Assembly (NCBI GenBank): GCA_963667855.2
Contig: CAXXKI010000031.1
Coordinates: 1 to 64,000 of the forward strand
Direction: 5' to 3'
Length of the DNA: 64,000 bases
From: G963667855 sp963667855
Lineage (GTDB): Bacteria > Planctomycetota > Phycisphaerae > UBA1845
The notes beneath the pieces were generated by a model. That model ran no database searches and was not told the origin of the DNA. It was given only the letters and a program-made list of their open reading frames with translations. Shown one piece after another: positions 47,219-56,872 of the stretch (the stretch's first letter is position 1; each line of letters begins with the position of its first letter). The position numbers and the translations under genes are program-made.

Positions 47219-47321
47219 GCACAGGCGCATAAAAAAGGATTCGAGCTCGCCGAAACCCGAATCCTTCCGTGTAAGGCTGACCGTCCACAAGGACGGAGAC
47301 CCACAGCCTTTCACCCTGTGC
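47219..47321. ncRNA. candidate structured RNA with three-way junction
   Basis: Four perfect stems nest without conflict: a closing stem (47219-47225 with 47315-47321, 7 bp), arm A (47235-47243 with 47258-47266, 9 bp), and arm B (47273-47279 with 47304-47310, 7 bp) containing an inner 6-bp hairpin with ACAA loop (47281-47296). The block is in a gap between a terminator and the O-antigen-ligase-like gene. On the minus strand, arm A is followed by six T and looks like a terminator, so the strand of any transcript is open. It matches no riboswitch class I know. Confidence 0.5.
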
Positions 47322-47519
47322 TATCGTCGACGAAACAAGCCATCTTTAACCGGTCACAGCAACTTCAAACATCGGTTCTTAACGACAAAACAGACCGAAA
47401 TTATTGGTACAAATAGATATTCAAAGCGTTCCTGACGAATTCTTCTATAACTCCCACAACCTTGTTTACCGGTTTATTTCCTCTCGTTTATTCCTCGATT
47501 CGCTGGTATTGTGTAGCTC

Positions 47520-49793
47520 ATGAAAAGATTGTTTTCCGAACCTGCTGCCCTCTTGATACTCCTGGCTATCGTCGGTTTGCGCCCGCTGATAAGCGAGTCC
47601 TTTCATACCAGCCAGGTCAATGTCCCGTTCGGCATGCAGGAAATCGAAGATCCTTGCACGTACTCCACTCTGATTCTCAATCTCATCATTCTCTTGATCA
47701 CCACAGGAATAACGGCAAACCGCATAATCAAACACTGCAGGCCATCCATCCCCACCGGATTGAAAATTGGCGTAGTAGTCCTTTCAGCAGCAATGGCACT
47801 TTCATGTTATTTCGCTGCAGAAAAACAACCGGCCATCAATGCCTCAATCGATCTTTTTGCCGCTTTGGCGTTATGCCTGGCGTTGGTTCAACTATTGGAT
47901 AAAACCTGGAAAATAAGACTCACTCTATGCGTAGTTGCCGCCTCCGGTCTGGCCAACGTTGCCGAATGCGCTGACCAGTATTTCGTAAGTTTCGACGAAA
48001 CCCAACAATGGTATAACGAACTCCAGGATCATAACCAAACCGGGCAACACGATCAGCCAGGACCATCATTTAATAAGGAATTACTCGAACAACGGATGCT
48101 TTCGCATGAAGCTAGCGGCTATTTTGCTCACAGCAACGTGGCCGGAGGTTATCTCCTTTTAACGGCTTTTGCAGCTATCGCGGTCACGGTTTGTGCCGTA
48201 TATTCTAAAAACGCAGGCCGGAAAACAAATCAGATTGCCGTCGGCATTTTGGTTATATCAGCAATACTCTTCGCTACCGTACTCACCAAAGGGTTGGGGA
48301 CAATTATGGCCGGTTTTGCCGGTATTATTCTTCTCGCGTCACGAGTATTGAAACCGGACTTTTACACTAAAAAACCAAAAAGAACATTTAGAACCGGCTG
48401 GATTTGTATATGCGCCGCCATATGCGTTTTTACTGTTTGGGGTATAACTCACGATGGCTTTCCACACCCTTCAATAGACTTCCGTTGGGATTACTGGACA
48501 GCGTCCGCGAAAATGTTCACCGATAACTGGCTCACTGGGGTCGGTGCGGAAAATTTCGGCGATTACTACCTGCAGTACAAACCCATTACCAGCCCGGAAG
48601 AAGTGAAAAATCCCCACAATTTCCTGGTACAAATTGCTTCTGAATACGGATTCGCCGGTTTGGCGGGCCTGATAGTAATACTCCTTTACACCACGGAATT
48701 ACTTATCTGCTCACCGGTGATCAGCAAACCACAATCAGAACATGATTTACCGAAAAACCGAATATATACTTACGCGGCCGCCCTGGCTTTGCTGGTATTC
48801 CTGCCACGAATACTATTTTTGCCAAGCCAGAACCCGGCATTTGTCATCTGGACCACTACCATAGCCGGCATCCCCTGGTTAACAGGGTTTGCATTAATCT
48901 GGCTCGCTTCCAGATCACCTTGCACTGAAAACGATAGATTGATCACCTGGAGCACAGTTCTGTGCGGTGGCTTACTGGCGTTTCTACTTCAGGACACCAT
49001 CAATTTCGCCCTGTTCGTTCCTGGCGCACGGACAACTTTCTTTGCCGTCTTGGCTATCCCCATCGCCATGCGTCAATCAGGGCAACCAGAAGATGGCACT
49101 AGACGTTTTTCCTTCGGCCCGTTTTGCACACCAATAGCCTTGTTTGTCATAGCCATCTTCACGACCGTTGCCTGTCTTGGTCCTCAAATACAAACCCAGA
49201 AAAACCTGCAGGCAGCCCGAAATAATTCTAAATTCCTACCCACAGGTTCCATAACCATGCATCCATGTTACCTGGCCTACACCAATGCCGCCCGGAATCG
49301 CCTGGATGCTACACCACCAAGCGAACTCTCTAAATGGCTGCTGGTAATGAGTCATTCTCTGCTGGCCAACCATCCGAACCAGGCTTATGAAACCGCCACC
49401 CTGGGACTACATACAACCGACCAGGCTATTGCCAGAGCACCTCGAAAATTCACCCTATGGCAACAAAAAGCTCTATTCCATAGTTTTATCGCTCAATTAT
49501 CCGGAAAAGCAAACGAACACCAACATGCCATCAACGCGATGAACCAAGCCATAAAACTATACCCGGCCAGGCCTAAAGGTTACGTAACTCTTGGAGATTT
49601 GTACTTCACTACAAACGTATGCAGCGACTTAAAAAATGCTATTCAGCAATGGAATGGTGCTTTGGAACTCGACGACTCACGTCCAGCCTGGGAACGATTC
49701 CGCAGATTCACTGAACGGGAGCGCAGCGAAATAAAACTACGCATAGAAAACGCCATGTCACTGCTTAACGCCGGAAGCTGCATCAAAAACTAA
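47520..49793 (+). CDS. O-antigen ligase/polymerase-like membrane protein with TPR-like C-terminus
   Basis: The 757-residue protein has about twelve membrane spans. The Wzy-C type motif is present in the long outer loop (NWLTGVGAENFGDYYLQYKP and HNFLVQIASEYGFAGLAGL). After about residue 600 there is a soluble helical region with TPR-like units (QHAINAMNQAIKLYPARPKG). It likely joins or polymerises surface glycans; lipid A-core ligase and bactofilin-type polysaccharide polymerase are both possible. The TPR tail is similar in style to the protein at 5216-7732. Confidence 0.8.
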   Translation: MKRLFSEPAALLILLAIVGLRPLISESFHTSQVNVPFGMQEIEDPCTYSTLILNLIILLITTGITANRIIKHCRPSIPTGLKIGVVVLSAAMALSCYFAAEKQPAINASIDLFAALALCLALVQLLDKTWKIRLTLCVVAASGLANVAECADQYFVSFDETQQWYNELQDHNQTGQHDQPGPSFNKELLEQRMLSHEASGYFAHSNVAGGYLLLTAFAAIAVTVCAVYSKNAGRKTNQIAVGILVISAILFATVLTKGLGTIMAGFAGIILLASRVLKPDFYTKKPKRTFRTGWICICAAICVFTVWGITHDGFPHPSIDFRWDYWTASAKMFTDNWLTGVGAENFGDYYLQYKPITSPEEVKNPHNFLVQIASEYGFAGLAGLIVILLYTTELLICSPVISKPQSEHDLPKNRIYTYAAALALLVFLPRILFLPSQNPAFVIWTTTIAGIPWLTGFALIWLASRSPCTENDRLITWSTVLCGGLLAFLLQDTINFALFVPGARTTFFAVLAIPIAMRQSGQPEDGTRRFSFGPFCTPIALFVIAIFTTVACLGPQIQTQKNLQAARNNSKFLPTGSITMHPCYLAYTNAARNRLDATPPSELSKWLLVMSHSLLANHPNQAYETATLGLHTTDQAIARAPRKFTLWQQKALFHSFIAQLSGKANEHQHAINAMNQAIKLYPARPKGYVTLGDLYFTTNVCSDLKNAIQQWNGALELDDSRPAWERFRRFTERERSEIKLRIENAMSLLNAGSCIKN

Positions 49794-49839
49794 CCTCCCA
49801 CTACCTGTGAAGATTTCAAACATTCAGTAGAATCGTGAT

Positions 49840-51450
49840 ATGTTCTCAGAAGACCACGCAATCAACTCCCCTGTAGAAACAGACGAAATCGTTGCCCCGC
49901 AATCTGTATTCATGCTCAGCGAATTGATTGAAGCCGAGACTCTAACTCGATTTGAAGAAGTATTCTCCAGGCTCTGTGATTCAACCGTAACCATCTGTGA
50001 CGTCCAGGACAATGTCCCTGAGCATCAAAAAAAGAACTGCAAATGCCTTGATTTTGACATAACCAACTACTACGCAGCACCGGTAACCTGGAATCACCAC
50101 ATCCTTGGATACGTAATCCTGAAGGATAACTCTCCAGAGGAAAACACTCGGGAATTCGTAAACCTGATCGCCGAAATCCTTTCCACTTTGTGTCACCAGA
50201 GATCCAGAATCCGCCAGAGAGTTCGCGAGTTGACCGCCGTTTATGACTTGGGCGGCCTGTTCGCAGGCAGCCACGATCTCGGAGCGATCTTGAACATAGC
50301 TTCCAAACGTATCTGTGATGTTATGAACGTGAAAGCGGCCAGCATCAGATTACTCGATAGAAACACTGGTGAACTGGTCATCTCCGGTATGCACAATCTT
50401 TCCGACTGGTACCTATCCAAAGGTCGGATCATGCTGAACGATAATCCGATCGATAAAACCGCCTTTTCCGGAGAAGTTGTATACATCGAGGATGCCCGCA
50501 CCGACCCCAGAGTCCGCTTTCCCGAACACACACGTAAAGAAGGTTTGGTCAGTGGGTTGGCCTGCCCCATGACTTATCGCGGGAATACCGTTGGAATTCT
50601 GCGCATATATAGCGGTAAAGTGCAGAAATTCAGCAAATTCGACGTGGAACTACTTCGCTCGGTTGCTTCTCAAGCATGTGGAGCAATCATCAATTCCCGA
50701 CTCTACAAAGAATCAAAGGAAGCCGAGGAATATACTCGAAACCTCAAGCGTGCGGGGCAGATTCAAAGAAGAATGATCCCCTCCCATTCACCGGAACACT
50801 CAAGGGTCAGCTTCGGACAAGTATACATGCCTTCTCTTGATGTCGGTGGTGATTTCTTCGACTTTTTAATCCTCCCCAAGGGAAATATAGGCCTGGCAAT
50901 TGCGGATGTTGTGGGAAAAGGACTTCCCGGAGCACTAATGATGGCCTCCGTTCGTTCCGCACTTCGGGCTCATGCCAAGGGTATTTTCAATATCGATGAA
51001 ATTATCTCCCAGGTCAATCGCCATTTGTGCCGCGATACGCTGATGTCTGAATTCGCCACGCTGTTTTATGGCGTTTTCTCACCACACGGATCTCGATTCA
51101 CTTATTGCAACGCGGGGCATAATCCACCACTGCTTCTTCGAAACGGGCAGTTCACTTCGCTCGATACTGGAGGTATGGTGATTGGTGTTATACCTGATAC
51201 GATTTTTGAGAGAGCGGTTTTGGAACTGCAAACAGGTGATGTCCTTGTGTTCTACACCGACGGTGTAACGGAAGCGATGGACTATAACGACAACCTGTAC
51301 TCGGTCGATCGACTGAAACAATCCATCCTGCGATATCAGAGTGAACCGGCAGCTACCCTCGCCAACCAGCTGCTCTGGGATGTGCGCCGCTTCGCCGGAT
51401 TAAGCAGACAAACCGACGATATCACGATCGTAATTGCCAAGGTTGCTTGA
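49840..51450 (+). CDS. GAF-SpoIIE type PP2C protein phosphatase
   Basis: The 536-residue protein has a GAF domain around 130-290 (LGAILNIASKRICDVMNVKA, then ASIRLLDRNTGELVISGMHN) and an SpoIIE/PP2C phosphatase domain from about 310 (SLDVGGDFFDFLILPKG, IADVVGKGLPGALMMASVRS, DVLVFYTDGVTEAMD, DDITIVIA). Metal-binding Asp residues are intact. It probably dephosphorylates an anti-sigma antagonist in a partner-switching pathway. No STAS or anti-sigma kinase gene is next to it. It starts 47 bp after the O-antigen-ligase-like gene, possibly in one transcript. Confidence 0.88.
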   Translation: MFSEDHAINSPVETDEIVAPQSVFMLSELIEAETLTRFEEVFSRLCDSTVTICDVQDNVPEHQKKNCKCLDFDITNYYAAPVTWNHHILGYVILKDNSPEENTREFVNLIAEILSTLCHQRSRIRQRVRELTAVYDLGGLFAGSHDLGAILNIASKRICDVMNVKAASIRLLDRNTGELVISGMHNLSDWYLSKGRIMLNDNPIDKTAFSGEVVYIEDARTDPRVRFPEHTRKEGLVSGLACPMTYRGNTVGILRIYSGKVQKFSKFDVELLRSVASQACGAIINSRLYKESKEAEEYTRNLKRAGQIQRRMIPSHSPEHSRVSFGQVYMPSLDVGGDFFDFLILPKGNIGLAIADVVGKGLPGALMMASVRSALRAHAKGIFNIDEIISQVNRHLCRDTLMSEFATLFYGVFSPHGSRFTYCNAGHNPPLLLRNGQFTSLDTGGMVIGVIPDTIFERAVLELQTGDVLVFYTDGVTEAMDYNDNLYSVDRLKQSILRYQSEPAATLANQLLWDVRRFAGLSRQTDDITIVIAKVA

Positions 51451-52148
51451 AAAATAAAACAGAAGCGTTCCATATAGGACCAATTCGGATTTAGCCAAAG
51501 CACGCGAAATCGTGGATGAAACGAGTTAAATGAACTTACAAGAATGGCGATTTGCGAAAACCAGGCGATAAAGCGGTGACCATATCCCATCTCTTATCGA
51601 CCGCGAAAACGACACGTTATTCACCCTAGCCGTTTTTCGCCTACTATAGACACGATTAAACTCTCACTTTTTGAATATCATTCCATCTTCATTCAGCCGG
51701 ATTCTGATGAAAAAGAAAGTTAAGTGAGGAAAAATTTACGTTCTATGCTCATCACTACCAGCAAAACTCTCTTATGAAATAAGCCCCTTTTTGGGGCAAA
51801 TAAATGAGTTTTTTCGAATTATAGGACCTTCTATTAAAGCACTAGTGAAAACTGAATATAGCATTGGAGATAGCCGTCTGGTAAAAACAGATTAACTTAC
51901 GTGTCCATCGTGCCGAGAATAATTGTACAGGTGACTGGAGAACTCTTGTCGGGGCAGACAGTCATCTCCACCAACACGTGAGCACGGGACACGGTCGAGG
52001 AACCGTGTCGGGTGTGTGACGGGCCGTTTCGTTCGCCGGCGTTGGTACGGCGATCGAATTTCACCGCATGTTGTTCGCGGCGGATAAAACTGACGGGACA
52101 GCACGTCACTAATTGCTACGTTGGTTCTAAACTGTCGAGGTTGTTAAA
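51451..52148. other. 698-bp gap containing a G+C-rich structured block
   Basis: The first 440 bp are AT-rich without features, apart from a GCCCC...GGGGC dyad at about 51783-51798. From 51897 to 52110 the composition rises sharply in G+C and many stems can form (listed separately). The block ends about 40 bp before the receiver-XRE gene. Confidence 0.55.
51899..52106. ncRNA. candidate structured RNA or leader upstream of the receiver-XRE regulator
   Basis: The ends can pair (51899-51903 with 52102-52106, plus 3 bp inside). An 8-bp perfect hairpin with CGAGGA loop lies at 51988-52009, a TGACTG/CAGTCA stem near 51932-51965, and a GCCGT/ACGGC stem near 52023-52051. Alternatively, the minus strand has a 70-codon GTG-started frame (51897-52109) with high G+C at third positions but no known family and no ribosome binding site. 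RNA leader, independent RNA or decayed gene are all open. Confidence 0.35.
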
Positions 52149-52760
52149 ATGCTCCGAAAAATTCCAGTTTTATTAGTCGACGATCTGCCTGTCTGCGAAC
52201 AGGTCAAGCAAGTATTTACCGACTCCCGCTTCGAACTGCACTGTTTCCATGACGCCGAATCCGCCCGCAACAGCTTAAATGCTTCGCGCTACGAAATCGC
52301 CGTTGTTGATCTTCGCACAACAACGCCCGATGGTGCTAGCCTCATTGAACAAATTATCGAAGCCATTCCCAAGGCACGCTGCATAGCGGTTGTTGAACGG
52401 CCGGATATCGCTTCTGTGCAACATGCTATGAAGCTGGGATGCAAGAGTTATCTCGCCAAACCTGTATCTCCTGAAGCCGTCTTCAATGCGGTTAAGGATG
52501 TGGCACAAAGCTGTGCCCTGCTTACCCTCAGCGAAAGAGAGGTGCAACTGCGACTGTCCAGGCTTCTAAGGGCACGCCGACTCCGCCAGGAACTTACCTT
52601 GACGGAAATGGCTCACCGCATAGGTCTATCGAAAGCCCAGTTGTCTCAAATAGAACTTGGCAAGAGTTGGCCCAGCTTCCCGACCCTCAAACGAATTTCC
52701 GATGAGTTGGATCAGCCGTTCTCTGAGTTGTTCAAAGCAGTGGAAATGTCTTCCACTTAA
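52149..52760 (+). CDS. response-regulator receiver domain fused to XRE helix-turn-helix
   Basis: The 203-residue protein has a receiver domain with acidic pair D11-D12, phospho-acceptor D54 (EIAVVDLRTTTP) and K104 (SYLAKPVSPEA), so phosphorylation is plausible; the usual Thr/Ser in the fourth strand is replaced by Val. Residues 130-195 form an XRE/Cro-type DNA-binding domain (LRQELTLTEMAHRIGLSKAQ, then LSQIELGKSWPSFPTLKRIS). Most response regulators carry OmpR, NarL or NtrC outputs, so this fusion is uncommon. GAGG stands nine bases before the ATG. No histidine kinase is adjacent. Confidence 0.88.
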   Translation: MLRKIPVLLVDDLPVCEQVKQVFTDSRFELHCFHDAESARNSLNASRYEIAVVDLRTTTPDGASLIEQIIEAIPKARCIAVVERPDIASVQHAMKLGCKSYLAKPVSPEAVFNAVKDVAQSCALLTLSEREVQLRLSRLLRARRLRQELTLTEMAHRIGLSKAQLSQIELGKSWPSFPTLKRISDELDQPFSELFKAVEMSST

Positions 52761-52851
52761 AAGCTTGCAGAAAAACGTGCCACCCCGCACGCCAATAAAA
52801 GAATTGACACCGCCCCGAGTGACTCCGCACAAGGGGCGTTGTTTTTTACCC

Positions 52852-53370
52852 TTATCCCATAACCGACAACAACAACTCTATATCCTTAACAACCTGCCGG
52901 GGGCTCGATTTGGAAACATCCACTGCCACATGTGCGGTCTTGGCGTATAACTCCGACCGCCGCTGCAATATCTCCACAACTTCCTCGAATCCACCCTGCG
53001 CTAAATCGGGACGAGTTTCAGCCGTTCCCTTGTCACTGGAAATCCTCTTCCAGAGTACTTCCGCTGGAGCCGACAGCCATACAACCGTACCGTAATCGCG
53101 CAATACTCGTCGGTTTTCAGCCGACTCTATAGCCCCGCCTCCCACGCTGATAACCCTGCCCGATCCCGCGGTAGCCATCGCAATCGCTTTGCCTTCCCGT
53201 TCCCGGAAGCCCCCTTCTCCTTCCCCGGCAAAAATATCCGCTATACTGCAGCCGGCAAAATGCGCGATCATCTCATCCGTATCGATAAAAGCATCACCAC
53301 GACTGTCAGCCAGCATTCTGCCTATTGTGGTTTTTCCGCTACCACGATAGCCAATTAGAACGACTCCCAT
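52852..53370 (-). CDS. aroK: shikimate kinase
   Basis: The 172-residue enzyme phosphorylates shikimate. It has the P-loop GYRGSGKTTIGRMLA, the DTDEMI shikimate-binding Asp region and ISVGGGAIES. It follows aroDE on the same strand with a 25-bp gap, so both are probably co-transcribed (aroDE first). Confidence 0.93.
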   Translation of the reverse strand: MGVVLIGYRGSGKTTIGRMLADSRGDAFIDTDEMIAHFAGCSIADIFAGEGEGGFREREGKAIAMATAGSGRVISVGGGAIESAENRRVLRDYGTVVWLSAPAEVLWKRISSDKGTAETRPDLAQGGFEEVVEILQRRSELYAKTAHVAVDVSKSSPRQVVKDIELLLSVMG

Positions 53371-53395
53371 ATCTTTTTCCCAATAATGTCAAAGC

Positions 53396-54916
53396 CTATG
53401 ACAGAAGATTCACCATAAGCTGTTTCATTCGTTCAATATCGGGCTGAGACCCGGTCCAGATCCTGTACTGCGCCGCGGCCTGATGCACAAACATATCCAC
53501 CCCACTGGCCGTTGAACACCCCAGCGACCTGGCTTCCTTCAATAACCTGGTTTGATTGGGGTTATATACAGTATCGAAAACGATTACCCCGCTACGCAAT
53601 ACTCCCTCCGGCAAAGGAGAGTTATCCACTTTCGGCAACATGCCCACAGTTGTACAGTTCACCAGAATCTGCTCAGTAAATCTGGTTCGCTCCTCCCAGC
53701 GGCGGACCTTGCAGTCAAAATCGCGGGCGAGATTCTCCGCCCTGGCCTGCGAACGGTTATAAATCGTTACCTGACATCCGGAATCCACAAGACCGGCCAC
53801 TGCTGCCCGGGCAACTCCACCGGCACCAAGAACCGCTACCGTCATACCTCGCCAGTTTCCTCTACCGCCTGTTACAGCATCCAAAGCCGATACAACACCG
53901 GCATAATCGGTGTTGCAGGCACTTGCCTGTCCACCGGAAAACGCGAGAGTGTTGACCGCGCCAATTCGCCGCGTCAGGGGATCTACGCTTTTCCCAGCCC
54001 ACTGCATAGCGGTCTCTTTATGGGGGACCGTAATACTGAAACCCCCGATATTCAACCAATCTCGCTCCCGGCAACCATCTAAGAAACCCTTCAATTCTTC
54101 CGGGCTATCCGCCAGAAGCGGAAGGTAAACACCGTTGAAACCGGCCCTTGTAAACTGATCGTTAAAAACCGCCGGACTCAGTGAATGCCCGACCGGTGAA
54201 CCAATCACTCCAAAAACCCTGGTTTCACTCCCCTGCCTGTCCCAGTTATACCTCTGCTTCAGTTGAGCAAAAGTAACCTGCCCTGGAGCAGTACCCGAAT
54301 CGTCTGTAAGTGGACAAAAAGTTCCAAATGCCCCGGTTTTTCTGGCCAACACACGCGAAAGAAGCCCCTTTTCCCCCATGCAAATGGCAATACCTCGTCC
54401 GTTTTGGGACCGAACCAACTCCAGAGTAGTAAAATTCTGCCTGATATCCGTGCATTTGCAGGCCACCTTGGGAATAACCTTACGACGAAATGGTTTTTGA
54501 ATCAGGTCCACCCGTTCTGCAATATCATCTGGAAAACCGTCGAAATCATGGAACGAAACAATTACTTCAACCGAGGACTCTTCCAGTTCGTTCACAAAAT
54601 CGGCCAGGTGTTCCGCATCCCTCAATTCCACGTCTATCACGGCCCCGGCCGCTACAGCCTGTCCTGAGATCCGCTTCCTTTCCTCCCACGATAAATCACA
54701 TTCCCCTCCTTCTGCCACACTTCTCAATGTTGCGATCCATCGTTTTTGCGGAAGCACTTGAGACAACTGGTCCCAATCGATCGTATAAGAATCCAACGCA
54801 TCCAAACGAAGCTCAACCAGGTCCGCTCCCCGATCTATCGCCTCGACAGCATGAGAAATCATCTCCTCTAAAGTTGACGTAGCAATTGGAACAATCGTTT
54901 TAGACATGCAAGCCAC
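53396..54916 (-). CDS. aroDE: bifunctional 3-dehydroquinate dehydratase / shikimate dehydrogenase
   Basis: The 506-residue fusion carries a type I dehydroquinase at the N-terminus (LVELRLDALDS, VIVSFHDFDG, and KVACKCTDIRQ containing the Schiff-base Lys) and a shikimate dehydrogenase from about 235 (FGVIGSPVGHSLSPAVFNDQ, VTVPHKE, LGAGGVARAAVAGLVDSG). It performs the third and fourth steps of the shikimate pathway. The same order is known in plants and chlamydia-planctomycete relatives. The start may be the GTG at 54916, ten bases after GGAG, or the ATG three codons later. Confidence 0.93.
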   Translation of the reverse strand: MACMSKTIVPIATSTLEEMISHAVEAIDRGADLVELRLDALDSYTIDWDQLSQVLPQKRWIATLRSVAEGGECDLSWEERKRISGQAVAAGAVIDVELRDAEHLADFVNELEESSVEVIVSFHDFDGFPDDIAERVDLIQKPFRRKVIPKVACKCTDIRQNFTTLELVRSQNGRGIAICMGEKGLLSRVLARKTGAFGTFCPLTDDSGTAPGQVTFAQLKQRYNWDRQGSETRVFGVIGSPVGHSLSPAVFNDQFTRAGFNGVYLPLLADSPEELKGFLDGCRERDWLNIGGFSITVPHKETAMQWAGKSVDPLTRRIGAVNTLAFSGGQASACNTDYAGVVSALDAVTGGRGNWRGMTVAVLGAGGVARAAVAGLVDSGCQVTIYNRSQARAENLARDFDCKVRRWEERTRFTEQILVNCTTVGMLPKVDNSPLPEGVLRSGVIVFDTVYNPNQTRLLKEARSLGCSTASGVDMFVHQAAAQYRIWTGSQPDIERMKQLMVNLLS

Positions 54917-55026
54917 TTAAAACTACTCCAAACTGACACTGTCAGTGGACTAAACTGTGTAAAAGAACCGAAAACCAGGCTACTTCTGACAATTCTGACA
55001 CTGAAAACCGACTAGTTTTCCTGTTT

Positions 55027-56178
55027 TCATTCCGTCTCCAAGCCCAACATGTTCGAAATGCGATCAAAATCATCAAGAGAGTAATAATCAATAACTATTC
55101 GTCCGCGACCTTTACGACGCCCCTCCTTGATTGCCACTTTCGTGCCAACAGCTTGTTGTAGTCTATTTTCCAGATCGCTTATGTGGGGCGACTTTTCTTG
55201 CCCTTTAGTCTCTTCTTCGGATTTGCAGGCCCCCTGTTTCCTTTGCTCCTTCTGCCGCCTGACAATATCCTCCAACACCCTCACCGAAAGTGAATTAGTC
55301 ACTACCCTTCGCGCCAGGTCGATCTGCTCTTCCGAGTCGTTAACCCCCAGGATGCACCTGGCGTGGCCCATAGAGATCAATCCTTCAGCAACCATTTCCT
55401 TTACCGTTTTAGGTAACTCCAGTAATCGTAAATAGTTAACAACGGTCGTTCGGTCTTCACCCAACTTGCTAGCTACGTCTTCCGGCTTAAGCGAAAACTC
55501 TGTGCAATACCTGTCATACGCGGTTGCTCGGTCTATAGCGTTGAGATCCTCGCGCTGAATGTTTTCAATAAGCGCTAACTCGAAAGCCTGGTCATCGGCC
55601 AGCTCTCTCACTACAACCGGAACCTCTTCCAACCCTACAGCTTTTGCGGCTCGCCATCGCCTTTCACCAGCTATAATCTCATACCTCACAATACCTTGCG
55701 AACTTTCACTGCTCTCCTTCTTCCGCCGGACCACGATAGGTTGCACCACTCCGCTTTGCACAATGGAACGGGCTAGACCACCTATTGTCTCCGGTCTGAA
55801 AGTTCTTCGAGGCTGGCGAGAGTGTGGCACTAACAGTGTTATAGGTAGCACGTTAATTATATCGTTTGACGTATCATCAACTTTCGTCCCGTCTGAAGGC
55901 GATTCCTCGCTATTTTCACCTTCGTATTGCAGATTAACCAGCTCAGTCTTCAACTGAACGTGCCTAGAGTCTGCTTCCTCGGTAACGGGATTATTAACCA
56001 GAGGAATGTTAACCGGTTTAGCGGGAGCATCTTTTGAAACACCTCGAACAGTTTCCGCTGATTTTCCAACAGCCACAACCATGGAATCATCCGAGGCTTC
56101 ATTTTCCTGGGGTTTATCAACTGTCGTCTTGATGAGAGAGTTCAAACCCCTTCCCAAACGTCTTTGTTCCTTAGCCAT
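55027..56178 (-). CDS. parB: chromosome partitioning protein ParB
   Basis: The 383-residue protein is longer than usual because of a roughly 100-residue low-complexity N-terminal linker. The ParB/Spo0J core is complete: ITLLVPHSRQPRRTF, IIAGERRWRAAKAVGL (the CTP-binding GERRxRA box), LIENIQREDLNAIDRATAYD, and the helix-turn-helix LSLKP-like region EDVASKLGEDRTTVVNYLRL. The C-terminal dimerisation segment is present. It binds parS, and two such sites lie just upstream. No parA neighbour exists in the window. Confidence 0.93.
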   Translation of the reverse strand: MAKEQRRLGRGLNSLIKTTVDKPQENEASDDSMVVAVGKSAETVRGVSKDAPAKPVNIPLVNNPVTEEADSRHVQLKTELVNLQYEGENSEESPSDGTKVDDTSNDIINVLPITLLVPHSRQPRRTFRPETIGGLARSIVQSGVVQPIVVRRKKESSESSQGIVRYEIIAGERRWRAAKAVGLEEVPVVVRELADDQAFELALIENIQREDLNAIDRATAYDRYCTEFSLKPEDVASKLGEDRTTVVNYLRLLELPKTVKEMVAEGLISMGHARCILGVNDSEEQIDLARRVVTNSLSVRVLEDIVRRQKEQRKQGACKSEEETKGQEKSPHISDLENRLQQAVGTKVAIKEGRRKGRGRIVIDYYSLDDFDRISNMLGLETE

Positions 56179-56240
56179 ATAAACCTCCGGAAAAACGCCC
56201 CAAACACTCCATGTGAATCCATAAAGTGGTTTACTAGTAC

Positions 56241-56256
56241 TGTTTCACGTGAAACT
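56241..56256. promoter_or_regulatory. parS site 1 (15 of 16 consensus bases)
   Basis: TGTTTCACGTGAAACT differs from the widely conserved parS palindrome TGTTTCACGTGAAACA only at the last base. It lies 62 bp upstream of the parB start and is expected to be bound by ParB, and may also self-regulate parB. Confidence 0.9.
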
Positions 56257-56856
56257 ACCTCAGGATGGACCTCGTGTAAATCTCTTTCTTGAAGAAAAGT
56301 ACACGATTTTAGAAAGACTAAGCCTGGAGCGGGGTCACCTTCGAACTACGAGCTTCGATTACGCTCGAACCACTTTATCAATCAATACTCCGTTTCCAAA
56401 ATATAGCGAAGTGCTGAATCACATCAAATCGCCCACCAGTATACAATAACTACTATCACAATCACCAGAGATGAGTTATTTCAAGAAACCATACAGCACT
56501 CACAAAACAAGGAGGAGAAAGCAGTTTAAGATTCTAAAATATCACTCATAAACGGAGGGAGTTTCTTTATAGAAGGGCGGCAGTAAACTCCCGAATTCGA
56601 TGCCTTGTAATAGCTAGTTATACCTAGCTGGACTTGCTGCGGGACCAACTCGGGTATTACTGATCACTGTTTGCTTAAAAGCATATAGACTAACAAGACA
56701 TCTACTAATCTATATCTTTTACCTGACAGGCGTGTTTATAGGCCACTCTATAGTACATAGAACTCCTCCGGTAAACAGTCTAACCTTCGTATCGATCACT
56801 AACACACCGAAATCTCAGCAACTACTTCACAAAAAACATGAGATACTTCCCACTGC

Positions 56857-56872
56857 TGTTTCACGTGAAACA
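56857..56872. promoter_or_regulatory. parS site 2 (perfect consensus)
   Basis: TGTTTCACGTGAAACA matches the parS consensus at all 16 positions. It lies about 680 bp upstream of parB in the gene-free region and is a probable ParB loading site. Confidence 0.93.

Noticed and set aside
47281..47300. GGACGGAG resembling the 3' part of a glycine riboswitch
   Set aside because: The other conserved boxes of the aptamer are absent and the bases are used by a perfect ACAA-loop hairpin.
56249..56449. Plus-strand 66-codon frame next to parS site 1
   Set aside because: It begins inside the parS-flanking sequence, has no ribosome binding site and looks random.
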